Part shown: positions 44,975 to 55,499 of the stretch, in pieces
How positions within the stretch are numbered: position 1 is the first letter of the stretch
Layout: every line of letters begins with the position of its first letter
Origin: Pleurodeles waltl
Taxonomy: Eukaryota > Chordata > Amphibia > Caudata > Salamandridae
NCBI RefSeq assembly: GCF_031143425.1
Contig: NC_090438.1
Location: forward strand, 771,353,138 to 771,417,137
Direction of reading: 5' to 3'
Length of the DNA stretch: 64,000 nucleotides
The notes under the pieces: model-generated
What the model was told of the DNA's origin: nothing
Database searches by the model: none
The model's input: the letters and a program-made list of their open reading frames with translations, nothing else
Position numbers and translations under genes: made by a program

Positions 44975-45526
44975 TCTGGCCCTCATTATGACATTGGTGG
45001 TAAGTCCCACTTACAGTCATGCCGACTGCCACCAACATACCTCCGCTGCTGCGGTTAACCGGCAACCATATTATGACACACACATACCAATCCGTCACTA
45101 TACAGCCACACACACAAGTCCGCCTGCCCAAAGGTCAGTGATAAACTGGTGGTATCCAAACCCACACCGTTACGCCAACAAAACAACACCCACAGCATTA
45201 TGACCCACGAATCACGGCGGACATTCAATGGCGGTACACCAGTGGCAGTAGATTTGGACAATTCAACTACACACACCAGACACACATACACACATACACA
45301 AACCCACACACCCACACCACTATAAAACACACATCCACATTACCCACAACCATTTACGAATACAAAGCATTGCCAGAAGAGAGACAGACAGCAAGAGCAC
45401 CCACACAACCAGAGCCACATACCACCATCACCTATACACCACCCACCCACCTTACATCACACAGCCCAACACATCACCCCATACATCCTCACCCATACCA
45501 CCCATACCACACTCATAGCACCACCA

Positions 45527-47051
45527 CGACACCCCAGGTTCTCTGAGTAGGAGCTAAGGGTCATGGAGGAAATCATCCGGGTAGAGCCACAGCTATTTGG
45601 ATCCCAAGTGCAGCAGATACCCATTGCTAGGAAGATGGAGCTATGGCGGAGGATCGTGGACAGGGTCAATGCCATGGGACAGCACCCAAGAACAAGGGAT
45701 GACATCAGGAAGAGGTGGAACGACCTATGGGGGAAGGGACGTTCCATTGCAGCTAGACACCAGATCACAGTACAGAGGACTGGCGGTGGACCCCCATCTC
45801 CTCCCTCACAACTTACACAATGGGAGGAGCAGGTCTTGGCAATCATGCATCCTGATGGCCTGGCAGGAGTAGCAGGAGAACTGGACTCTGGTAAGTCAAA
45901 TCTCTATTACTATCAGCCCCCGACCTGCATGCCATCACACACCCCCACCCCTACCCTCACTTCCATCACTCCACCACCTCCCACATACCCCACCATCACA
46001 ACCCACTCATCCCAATACCTAGCCCTGCATGCAACACCAATGCATGGACACCCCTCACACACCTGCATGGACACCTATCACCACAACATGCACACTAGAG
46101 AGAATCACCTAGCCCACCAACTCACACAAGAAAAAGCTGTCAGGGCAACAGCAATCATAGAGGGTAACACACCCATGCACAATATATCACACACAGAAAC
46201 AATAAGACTGCATTTACATCCCCACATGTAACCCAGCCAATGTCACCAGCAAAGAGGTGCCAGCAACATCCAGTGCCCCCACAGAAGAGGCCGACAGTGA
46301 TGACAGCAGCTCTGCTCGCCTGGATCTGGATGACCAACCTGGCCCATCAGGTATCTCCGGACAGTCGTTACCCAGCACAGTCTCACACCACCACAGAGCC
46401 TTCTCCCCTCAAGAAACACCACCACAGCACCCACCCAGCGGACCCATACCTCTGTACCCAGGACACGTCAATCAGCAGTGTGTCCATCACTACAGGGACC
46501 CCAGGCCACCCCACAAACACAGAACAATCAGGGACCTGGGGTAAGTGGGCACAAAGTTCAGGGGACAGAGGATCAGGACAACAGGGAAGCTGGGAGGACT
46601 GCTGTGCGACAAGGGGGAGGACCGGCCCAGGGAACTGACTCTCTAGGAGGCTCTCACTGCGATCCTGGGAGCATACCGACATTCCCAAGATACACTGGGC
46701 CCGATACTGGAGAAGTTGCAGGAGAACATGCGGCTGCAGGAGGGACAGTACCTAGGGATCAGGGAGGACTTGAACGACATCAACACCACCCTGGTCTCCA
46801 TTGCAGGGGTGCTGGCAGACATGGCCAACAGTATGACGGAGGCAGTGGCACACCACCAGGCCCCTGACACTAGAAAAACACCGAACAGCTCTCCACCTCC
46901 GCTGCCGCTAGTGGACAGGAGGCCCTGCCACAGGAACAACAGGCCACCAGCACCCCTCCCCCTGCAGAAGGAGAATCACCCCGCAAATGTGCCCTGTGAT
47001 CCAGGCAGAAGCCAAAGACTATTGCAAAGACCCCCACCAGGAAATAAATGA
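45527..47051 (+). pseudogene. Myb1: Myb/SANT-like Harbinger accessory gene
   Basis: A two-exon gene model. Exon 1 (to 45892) has a Myb/SANT-type domain with RFSE-stop-ELRV, then MEEIIRVEPQLFGSQ, WRRIVDRVNAMGQHPRTRDD and IRKRWNDLW. It ends GACTCTG followed by the donor GTAAGT. Exon 2 starts at about 46232 after ACCCAG, joining in phase to ANVTSKEVPATSS, then an acidic DDSSSARLDLDD block, a Pro/Thr-rich stretch and a C-terminal helical segment (MRLQEGQYLGIREDLNDINT at about 46722). A TAG lies inside the domain start, and at least two frameshifts lie in exon 2 (near 46545 and 46700). In Harbinger systems a Myb-like partner helps transposase enter the nucleus and bind DNA; that role is assigned by family. 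Confidence 0.75.
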
Positions 47052-47533
47052 GACTCTCCTGATTGTCACCCTTGTGTCCCACTCTGTCACCCTGTCCACC
47101 TTGAAATTGCCATTGCTCCACTTCCTATGCCCCCTTGGACAATGCACCTGTGATACAAATAGACTTAACTCTATCCTGGACTTTCCTCCATCATCACCCC
47201 AGCCCATTGCACTACCCCCTCTTCTTTAGAGCACTGCAATAAACACACTTTGATAAAATACAAGTATGGCGTATTCAGATGTTTTCAAAAGGTGTTCGTT
47301 TAACAAAGGTTCAACCATTGCAATTTAACTGTACAGTAATGTTTACATTGGAAATACCTGTAATTGGCTGCACTGAACACACCAGGAGCAATAGTGGGGC
47401 ACCAACATCTGCAAAAAGAGATGCCAAAGGGTACAGTGAGTGGGCATAGAAGTAGGAATACACAGCCTGCCAGTGACAATGGCACACATCAAACTGTCAA
47501 TTACATGTGTATCAACAATGTCTTACCTATGTC

Positions 47534-47898
47534 TCATTGGAAGTATTGACGAATAATTGCACTTCTGTTGTCCTCATCCTCTGCCTCCTCATCTTCACTG
47601 TCCACAGGGTCCACTGCTGCCACACGGCCATCTCCAGCCTCCTCTTCCTGCAGAAAAGGCACCCGGTGATGCAAGGCATTGTTGTGTAACATACAGCATG
47701 CCACGATGATCTGGCAGACCTTCTTGGGTGAGTAGCACAGGGATCCACCTGTTAGATGGAGGCAGCAAAACCTGGCCTTCAGGAGGCCAAAGGTCCTTCT
47801 TGTTCGCCCATGTGTCTCATTGTAACGTTCCTCTGTCCTTGTCCTGGCATTCCTCACAGGGGTCAGTAGCCATGAGAGGTTGGGGTAACCAGAGTCAC
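47534..47898 (-). pseudogene. HARBI1-like transposase, exon 3
   Basis: Starts after an intron of 98 bp (47899-47996, GTGAGC...TTTGCAG) that joins in phase to WLIG-DSGYP. Holds the second catalytic Asp in GDSGYPNLSWLL. Where the family has the catalytic Glu (pattern RTR-xxx-ERTFGLL) this copy reads HGRTRRTFGLLKARF, so three residues including the Glu are missing. The C-terminal SPKKVCQIIVACCMLHN block and an acidic tail (DPVDSEDEEAEDEDN) follow, then the stop at 47534. The missing Glu should make it inactive. Confidence 0.85.
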
Positions 47899-47996
47899 CT
47901 GCAAATATCGAGGGACAACTGTTAGCCACACACTAACCCTTAGGGCCCACACCACACCCATACACCAACATATACTGGGTGAGAACCAGGGCTCAC

Positions 47997-48641
47997 CTAT
48001 TAGCCACACCCTCTGCCTCTGGAGTTGAGCCATCACATTTAGGATGCTGCTATTCCTCAGGTTAAAGGCATAATTCACAGACCCAGGATACTTAGCATTG
48101 ACGTGGGAGATGTACTGGTCTGCCAGGCACACCATCTGCACATTCATGGAGTGAAAGCTCTTTCGATTTCTGAAAACATGTTCATTTTGCCCGGGGCTGG
48201 GGGGACAAATGCAATATGTGTTCCATCAATAGCCCCAATAATGTTGGGGATATGTCCCATTGTATAGAAATCAGCTTTCACTGTGGCCAAATCCTCCACC
48301 TGGGGGAAAACGATGTAGCTGCACATGTGTTTAATCAGTGCAGACAAAACTCTGGTCAGCACTATTGAGAACATTGGCTGTGACATTCCTTCTGCTAAGC
48401 CCACTGTCACTAGGAAGGAGCCAGTTGCCAGGAAATGGAGCACTGATACGACTTGCACAAGATAGGGGATCCCGATGGGGTGAGGTATAGCAGAGATTAG
48501 GTCAGGCTCCAATTGGGCACACAGCTCAGTGATTGTGGCCCTGTCAAGTCTATAGGTGAGGATAATGTGCCTGTCCTCCATTGTAGCCAAGTCCACCAGG
48601 GGTCTGTACATGGGGGATATCTCCATCTCCTATTCATCTTA
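47997..48641 (-). pseudogene. HARBI1-like transposase, exon 2 main part
   Basis: Minus-strand frame with YRPLVDLATMEDRHIIL near the start, a TGSFLVTVGLAEGMSQP helix-turn-helix-like segment, and the first catalytic Asp in IGAIDGTHIAF at about 48215. A frameshift near 48165 separates it from KSFHSMNVQMVCLADQ, the next conserved block, which runs to the donor at 47997. A one-base deletion near the start (about 48617) also shifts the frame. The upstream part of this exon (50353-50368) lies on the far side of the LINE insertion. The stretch 47052-47533 between this gene and Myb1 is their shared 3' region with no other gene. Confidence 0.85.
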
Positions 48642-50352
48642 GGTGAGGGGGAATGTCTTTCCATCTTACCCCCCTTATCTCTGGAGATGTTTGACTATCT
48701 CAGCGCCAAAATTAAGTCTGGCTCTCCGGCGGACCCGTTGAAACCCGCCCAACTTAAGACTCTGGCACCGGTTTGCCGCTCCCCGGTACTGTCCTTGATC
48801 AACCTGTCTCTTTCTTCTGGAGTGGTTCCCGTTAGATGGAAGCAGGCAGTAGTTACGCCAATTCTGAAGAAGGCGAACCTTGACCCCCTTAAACCTGAAA
48901 GCTACCGCCCTATCTCCCTTCTTCCTTGGGCCACGAAAATAGCAGAGGCCCATGTGAATGCCACTCTTACAGACCACCTTGGTAGGTTTAACATTCTTGA
49001 TCCTACCCAGAACGGGTTCCGCGCGGGTCATAGTACGGAGACGGCCCTCCTCTCGATGGTCGAGCATCTGCGCTCCGTGATGGATTCCGGTCGGACGGCG
49101 GCACTGTTGTTATTAGATCTTAGTGCCGCCTTCGACACGGTCTCGCACGGAATTCTGATTCGGCGTCTTGAGGAGGTGGGCGTTTCTGGCTCCGCCTTGC
49201 ACTGGTTTCGTTCCTTCCTTATGGATAGGTCATTCCAGGTGGCGATCCCGCCCGGTAAGTCGTCACTCTACCCGTTAGACCAGGGAGTCCCACAGGGGTC
49301 TTCACTGAGTCCCACCCTTTTCAATCTGTATGTGAGACCGTTGGCTGTGGTCGTCAAGCGGTGGGGCCTAACCATGGTATCCTACGCAGATGATACGCAG
49401 CTGGCGGTCACACTGAGTGGGGACTCAGACCTGGAGGCTCCCAGGTTTTGTGATGGTCTGCGGGAAGTGGCTAACTGGATGAAATCCAACTGTCTCCAGT
49501 TAAACACCAAAAAGACGGAGATTATGGTGGTTGGTAAACAGGTGGTTTTGTGGGATGATAAATGGTGGCCTTCGGAGTTGGGTGTGACTCCCCTCCCAGC
49601 GGCAGAGATAAAAAACTTGGGGGTATGGTTTGATTCTTCTCTGAGTTTCATCTGTCATACCAAGAAGGTGGCGGCTTCTTGCTATGGCATCATCAGAGGA
49701 CTTCGACCTATCCTCAAATTCTTTGATGCACCTACAAGACAGCTGGTGGTTCAAGCATCAGTGCTGTCTAGGTTGGACTATGCCAACTCCCTACTGGCGG
49801 GGATAAACCAGTCAGAGTTTCGGCGGCTCCAGCGGGTTCAAAACGCTGCGGCCCGACTGGTGACTGGTCTCCCCAGGCGATGTTCGGTGTCCAATACTCT
49901 GCGCTCTCTCCACTGGCTCCCTGTGCAGCAGAGGATTAGATTTAAGGTTCTCTGTTTTGCATTTAAAATCTTAAAGGGTACTTCCCCGCAAATCATGGAG
50001 AAATTGCTGATTCCTTATGTTCCCTCTCGCACTCTTAGATCGTTAGGCCAGAACTTAGCAGTGGTTCCGCGCTTTAAGCTGAGCAGAATTGGGGGCCGCT
50101 CTTTTCGAGTCCTGGCAGCGAGTTGGTGGAATTCTCTTCCTCCACAAATCCGGGCCATTGATGAGCTCCTTCAGTTTAGGCGGGCTATTAAGACCTTTTT
50201 ATTTGTCTAAGCTTATCTGTTGTGTTTTGTCTTCTTTTGCCCGCTTTTAGTGCTGTGTTGTGTTTACCTTCTCAAAGCGCCGGGACGCCCCTTTGCTGGG
50301 GCAGCTGTGCGCGGTACAAATAAAAATAACATAACATAACATAACATAACAT
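48642..50352 (+). mobile_element. 5'-truncated LINE (CR1/L2-like) in the transposase
   Basis: A 1.7 kb non-LTR retrotransposon 3' part inserted antisense into transposase exon 2. The coding frame to 50210 has reverse transcriptase blocks: SYRPISLLP, FRAGHSTETALL, LDLSAAFDTVSH, GVPQGSSLSPTLFNLY, catalytic SYADDTQL (49380-49400), LGVWFDSSLSF, and a C-terminal WWNSLPPQIRA block. There is no endonuclease domain, so it is truncated at the 5' end. The 3' end is AAATAAA followed by an ATAAC pentamer run to 50352. CATCT on both sides (about 48635 and 50350) may be the target duplication. The RT frame is open throughout, so insertion was recent. Clade assignment to the CR1/L2 group is by motif style only. 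Confidence 0.85.
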
Positions 50353-50368
50353 CTGCAGCGGTTGCAAT
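50353..50368 (-). pseudogene. transposase exon 2, first bases
   Basis: After the acceptor GGCCCATAG, the minus strand reads ATTGCAACCGCTGCAG, which continues across the LINE into ATGAATAGGAGATGG at 48640. The equivalent exon start in the second element is 63901. Confidence 0.6.
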
Positions 50369-50822
50369 CTATGGGCCAAAAGAGTAAGCAGCTGGTCATT
50401 AGCTCTACATTCCAACCACTACAGTTCAATGCATGTTGTGATTGTGACAGTATTTTGAGTATTTTGTTGGCGATGTCCAAATGGTGCATTTGTGTACTGT
50501 GACACAGTTAGGAGCCATGGCCTGCACCCCCCCTGAAATGTCATCCGCCTGTCCTGTATGGAGGGACAGGTGGAAATGATGTAATTCCGTGACGTTGTGC
50601 GCCGTTGCGGGAGGCGGTCGAGAACCACTGTGCAACTCCTCATTGGTTAACATTGGGCCCTATGGGGTACAGTGGCCAATAGTGATGTACGCTGGCGGTG
50701 ACAGTACATACTGGCATGGACGTGACTGCCATTTTCTTTCTGATTCCTCACTTGCTACCTGACCTTCACCAGGAGAGGACCTACACTCCATGTGCTGCTG
50801 TGACCTGTGTCTGGAACCGACC
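50369..50822. promoter_or_regulatory. Myb2 promoter region inside transposase intron 1
   Basis: About 450 bp before Myb2. It has two CCAAT-type boxes (CATTGGTTAAC at about 50640 and GGCCAATAG at about 50672). The block around GTTAACCAATG is kept in the second element (about 63625-63645), as is an AGTGACTGCCATTTT-like block near the start. Conservation while the surroundings diverge suggests a promoter; this is inference. Confidence 0.45.
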
Positions 50823-53134
50823 ATGGCTCGTGTTACTGGGGAAAGGGCCCCTGCCTTCACCTAGGTGGAGTTGGAGCGACTGGTGGATGGGGTCCTACCC
50901 CAGTACCGATTGCTGTATGGGCCTCCAGACCAACAGGTGAGTACACTGTGAGTACGATGCATGGGGCGTGAGTGCATACAGTTCTGTGTGTGAAGGCCTC
51001 ATGTGGGTGGGGGGGTTGGTGGATGGGCCCTAGGCAGCGTAGGGAAGGGGCATGGTGGCTCATGAGTGTAACAGGTAGGATGGTCGGACTAATACCTTTC
51101 CCTGTTTCTATTTCCCTGCAGGTCAGCCCCCATCAAAAGAAGAGTATATGGCGTGCCATCCCCAAGGACATGCGGACCCTGGGGGTCTACGGCAGGCGGA
51201 GCACCCACTGTCGCAAACAGTGGGAGGACCTGAGACGCTGGGCATGGAAGACAGCCGATGTCCAGCTGGGGATGGCCTCCCAACGAGGAAGGGGTGCCCA
51301 TTGAAGCCTGACCCCCCTGATGGCCAGCATACTGGTGGTGGCCTATCCTGAGCTAGATGGGCACTTGTGGGCATCAATGCAGCCACAAGGGGGTGAGTAC
51401 AGTGCCATAATATAAAACCTGCGCCTGGTGGGATGGTATCCTTGTGGGAGGTGTAGGCCCTGTGGGTGGCCCTAGCCCAGGCCTGGCATTGCAGGGTAGG
51501 TCCCATGTTGGGCAGGGTTCTGATGTGAAAGTACTCCAACCAAGCTAGTCGGCCCACTACTGGGCAGGGGTCTGTGGGTCTCAGGTATGCTGCAATTGGC
51601 GTTAGGTGTACCTATCCATGGGCTGGTGACTAGCATTGTGACTGGTAGTGCATTGCCTAGTGCGTAGGGCTGTTCCCTGTGTGTGAGTGTGTTGTATACA
51701 CCAACAATGGTGTTGTTGGCGACCTGGACCAAGTGTATCCTTTGTCTCTTCTCCCACCCTTTGCTTGTGTGCATTAGCATCATCTGGCAGAGGAGCAGAG
51801 GCACCGGCGACAGAGGGAGCTGCATCCCACATTACCCAGGAGGCCGAATCAACCGTCGGTGAGGGCACCAGTGGGACGGAGGGCAAGGGGAGCACAACGG
51901 CGGCGACTGGAGGGGACAGTTCGGACACGGATACTTCCTCTGCTGGGAGCTCCCTGGTGGTGGCGGACACCTCTGTGACCACCCCAGCTACAGGTACAGC
52001 GGCCACCCCGTACCAGCACTGCCCTCCCAGCAGCCCCTCAGCGAGTTTCCCGTGCCCACTCACCCAGGAGGGTGGGCATCTCATTCACCCTAGGCACCTC
52101 AGACCCTTCCCCAGTTAGCCATGCTGCCCTGAGTGAGGAGGCTATTGACCTCTTGCAATCCATCTCTGTTGGGCAGTCAACCATTGTGAATGCCATCCAG
52201 GGGCTGGCAGCCCAAATGCAACAGACAAATGCATGCCAGGAGGGCATTCACACTGGATCGATACAGGATCTGGCCTCCTCTCTGATGGCAGCCATTGTCC
52301 CTATTTCCACCCTCTCCCCCTCCAACTTCCTCTTCCCAATCCCATTGCCCTCAACCCCTGCCTATCCCAAGCACACAGGCAGACGAGCAGGCACCCAGGA
52401 CAACACACACGAGTGGACATGGCAAACACAAGCACCACACTTCATCCCACAGGCACTCACACAAACAACATCCAGAATCAGACATACCAACATCCACTAC
52501 CTCCACTGTGTCCCCCTCCTCCTCATCCTCCGCCTCCCTCCCAGTTGCGTCTCCACTCACACCTGCATGCACCACATCCTCATACATTGCCACCATCACC
52601 AGCACACCTATCAGTACACAACCCTCACTGCCAGTCACCACCCCCACATCCATGCACACGTCCCCCGGGTCCTCTTCCACTGTGTCTGTGCCCCCTTCTC
52701 CCAAAGTACACAAACACAAGCACTCAGACACCCAACAGCCATCCACCTCACAACAGCATCCAGCCCATGCACCTGCACCCAAACACTGCAGACTGACACC
52801 TCCTACCACCACTCCCTCTTCCTCCACTCCCAAACCATCTCCCTCTTCCTGCCCCAATGTCCCTAAGAAGCTTTTCCTTGCCAACATTGACCTTTTCCCA
52901 AGTCCCCCCCACCCCTCACGTCAGGTCAAGGTGGTCAAAACCCAGGCAAGCACCTCAGCCATGGGTACAGTAGTGTCCCCAACTACTCCAGGTAGTAAAG
53001 GATCCCGGCCACCAGCCAGCCAGACAGACAGGGTGCCAGCCCCAAGTGCCTCAAGGAAGGGCAAGGAGTCAGCTCCAAGTGTGTCAAGGAAGGGCAAGGA
53101 GGCAGCCCCAGCTTCAGGAAGGAAGGGCAAGTAG
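50823..53134 (+). pseudogene. Myb2: nested Myb/SANT-like gene
   Basis: Three exons. Exon 1 50823-50936 (MARVTGERAPAF, then a TAG, then VDGVLPQY and LLYGPPDQQ; donor GTGAGT). Exon 2 51122-51392 (271 nt; KKSIWRAIPKDMRTLGVYGR, HCRKQWEDLRRWAWKTA; donor GTGAGT), which carries the Myb/SANT-like core. Exon 3 from 51778 after GCATTAG (ASSGRGAEAPATEG), Ser/Thr/Pro-rich, with frameshifts near 52050 and 52280 and a TAG at 53132. Exon lengths of 114 and 271 nt are identical in the second element, which supports the model. It may be a DNA-binding or regulatory partner of the transposase. The gene lies wholly within transposase intron 1 on the opposite strand. Confidence 0.75.
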
Positions 53135-53740
53135 GCAGCCCCAGCTGCAGGATGGAAGGACAAGGAGGCAGCCCCAGCTGCAGGAAGGAAGGGCAAGGAG
53201 GCAGCCCCAGCTGCAGGACGGTGGGCTGGGATGCAGCCCCAGCTGCAGGAAGGAGGGGCAAGGGGCCTGCAAAAGCAGGCAGTAGAGACAAAGGGCCTGG
53301 TACATGGACTCAGTCAGAGCCCCCACCACCAACCATGGTGGTGCAGCCGTCCGAGGCTGCAGGGGAAGGGTGGGAGCCTCCCCCCACCACTGCCTGCACT
53401 GCCACCAGCACCGCCACCAGCAGTAGCAGCCCCAGTGGGCAGCCGTCCAAGGCTGCAGGGGATGGGCTGGAGCCTCCCCCACCACTGCCACCAACACCGC
53501 CACCAGCAGCAGCAGCCCCATTGGGCAGCTGTCCGAGGCTGCCGGGGATGGGCTGGAGCCTCCCCCCACCACTGGCAGCACCGCCACCAGCACTGCCACC
53601 AGCACCACCAGCTGCAGCAGCAGCCCCCGTGGGCAGCCATCTGAGGCTGCAGGGGATGGGCTGGAGCCTCCCCCACCACTGCCAGCACCAGCAGCAGCCC
53701 CAGTGGGCAGCCGTCCGAGGCTGCAGGGGCTAGGCTGGAT
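53040..53740 (+). repeat. tandem repeats in Myb2 tail
   Basis: 53040-53270 is a 33-bp unit encoding an 11-residue Lys/Ala-rich repeat of the GRKGKEAAPAA type, much like a histone H1 tail. 53330-53740 is a longer irregular repeat (units with GGGGATGGGCTGGAGCCTCC, roughly 90 bp apart). Several long frames on both strands here are composition artefacts. Confidence 0.8.
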
Positions 53741-53884
53741 CCTCCCTGACTGCCACCTCCACTATTAGCAGCACCACTGCCACCACTGAGCAGCCGTCAC
53801 TGCTGGAAGACAGTGTGTAGTCCTGTGTCCATGGGCTGTTGTGCGTCCTGGCCCCTGCAAATCCTGTAGGTCTGACACCCAGGT

Positions 53885-54470
53885 GAGAGACTGTGGCCTT
53901 GCACTCCCCAAGATCTGCATCACTGGGCACAAAGCCCCCTCAGAAACCAGTGAAGCCATCCACTCACCCCATCCTCCACAGGATGAAGCTCACAGGGTAC
54001 AATGCCCCCTCAAGAACCAGTGGAGAAGCCATCCACTCACACCATCCTCCCCAGGATGAAGGTCACAGGGCACAATGCCCCCTCCAGAACAAGTGGAGAA
54101 GCCATCCACTCACTCCATCCTCCACAGGATGAAGCTCACAGGGTACAATGTCCCCTCCAGAACCAGTGGAGAAGACATCCACTCACCCCAACGTCCACAG
54201 GATGAAGATCACTGGGCACGATGCCCCCTCCAGAGCCAGTGGGCAAGTCGCCCACTTGAGTGACTGTGGCCTTGCACTCCCCAGGACCAATCACAGGGCA
54301 TGTTGCCCCCTCCAGAGCCAGTGGGAAAGTCACCCACTTGAGAGACTGTGGCCTTGCACTCCCCAGGACCAAGCACAGGGCATGTTGCCCCCTCCAGAGC
54401 ATGTGGGCAAGTCACCCACTTGAGAGACTGTGGCCTTGCACTCCCCAGGGCCAAGCACTGGGCATGTTGC
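53885..54470 (+). repeat. subterminal tandem repeats
   Basis: Two related families in tandem. Units of about 75 bp carry CATCCACTCA and AATGCCCCCTC (53940-54240). Units of about 65 bp carry GACTGTGGCCTTGCACTCCC and CAAGTCACCCACTTGAG (53885 and 54260-54450). The second family is the 64-bp unit of the 1022 element. Confidence 0.85.
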
Positions 54471-54898
54471 CTCCTCCAGGACCAGTGGCGTTGTACCATC
54501 TTCCAGCTGAGGTGCCCCTCATCCCCCTGAGGTGGCTGCCTGTTTTCGACCTGATACCCCTGCAGTGTTCTCTCCGGGTTGTTGCAGGAGTGAGGTGGGG
54601 CCTTTGACTATGTGATGTGGCCCTGTGGCGCACGGACATTGAGGACTGTGCAGTGTCCCTACATTTGTAAAAATGTATATACTCGTTGATTTGGATGCAT
54701 GTATTTTTATTATTTTATCTTATTACACTCACTTTAATCAATTCATTTTGTCTTTGCATTATTCCTGAGGAGTACGGGGTGAATATGTAATGTTAGTGCA
54801 TCTCCTTGTGTGTATGATTTTGGGGGTGGTGTTGTTGTGTGTGTGTGTCACTCTCTTTTTCCTCCCCCCTCCCCTGTGTGCTAGGCGGCAGTACTCAC

Positions 54899-54981
54899 CG
54901 TGGTCGTCTTCGCCGGTGTTGGTGTTCGCAGTGGAGCAGAACATATAAGAGCATGGGGAACACATGCAACTCGGGCTCCAT
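54899..54981 (-). pseudogene. transposase exon 1
   Basis: 83 nt from ATG at 54981: MEPELHVFPMLLYVLL, then HRRRRPR, then the donor GTGAGTACTG. It joins with phase 2 to exon 2 at 50368 across a 4.5 kb intron. The basic run could serve as a nuclear-entry signal, which is inference. Region 54471-54898 is AT-rich noncoding DNA with a (GT)n tract near 54836. Confidence 0.65.
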
Positions 54982-55020
54982 GGCAGCGTGGTTCTTCCTT
55001 GAGTCTCCAGAGGTGAGTCG

Positions 55021-55385
55021 TTTCCCTTCTGTGCAGTGTTTCCGTCAGGCTTTTGATGTCGTTGGTACCGCCCCAGAAAAGGTGGCGGATTGGTGTGTCA
55101 TTATACAGTGGGTGGAAAATTGTCTTCTGCCTTGCTGTAGGCAGTTACCGCCGTGGTGCCTGATGATTTCGCCCTGGCGGTCGGTGTGTTAAAGTGGCTG
55201 TCTGAGCGGTTTCCTTCTGTGCAGTGTTTCCGCCGGGCTTTTGATGTCGTTGGTACCGCCCTGGAAAAGGTGGTGGATTGTTGTGTCATTAGACAGTGGG
55301 TGGAACATTGTCTTCCGCCTGGCTGTAGGCAGTTACCGCCGTGGTGCCTGTTGATTTCACCCTGGCGGCAGGTGTGTTAAAGTGG
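55021..55385 (+). repeat. tandem duplication of about 188 bp in right terminus
   Basis: TTCTGTGCAGTGTTTCCG begins both units (about 55026 and 55213). Each runs through GATGTCGTTGGTACCGCC to GTGTTAAAGTGGCTGTCTG. The other Harbinger ends have one unit. Confidence 0.8.
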
Positions 55386-55499
55386 CTGTCTGTCTGAGCG
55401 GTTTCCGCTGTGGTTATTATTTCATGTTTATTACCGCTGGCCTGTTGGCGGTATTACCGCCCTATATCACCAACCGCCAGGGTTGTAATGAGGGCCTCT

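Larger units (their letters stand above)
44978..55496. mobile_element. 10.5 kb PIF/Harbinger transposon, TSD TCT
   Basis: The left end GGCCCTCATTATGACATTGG and right end GGCCCTCATTACAACCCTGG (read inward) match over about 25 bp. TCT flanks both sides (44975-44977, 55497-55499). Cargo from left to right is Myb1 (plus), HARBI1-like transposase exons 3 and 2 (minus) split by a LINE, Myb2 (plus) inside transposase intron 1, tandem repeats, subterminal repeats, and transposase exon 1 (minus). This is the most complete Harbinger copy in the window, but every gene has stops, shifts or a key deletion. Only the right end has the long inverted-repeat style seen in the other two large copies. Confidence 0.88.

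Noticed and set aside
48513..48641. First part of the 565-codon LINE frame
   Set aside because: These codons are antisense transposase sequence that happens to be in phase; the LINE starts near 48642.
52233..52887. Overlapping long frames in the Ser/Thr/Pro-rich exon (52233-52796 plus, 52351-52887 minus)
   Set aside because: Biased composition opens several frames. Only the frame with the KVHK and basic-block landmarks is shared among the three elements.
53114..53688. Minus-strand Trp/Gly/Pro-rich frames
   Set aside because: Shadows of the tandem repeat array.
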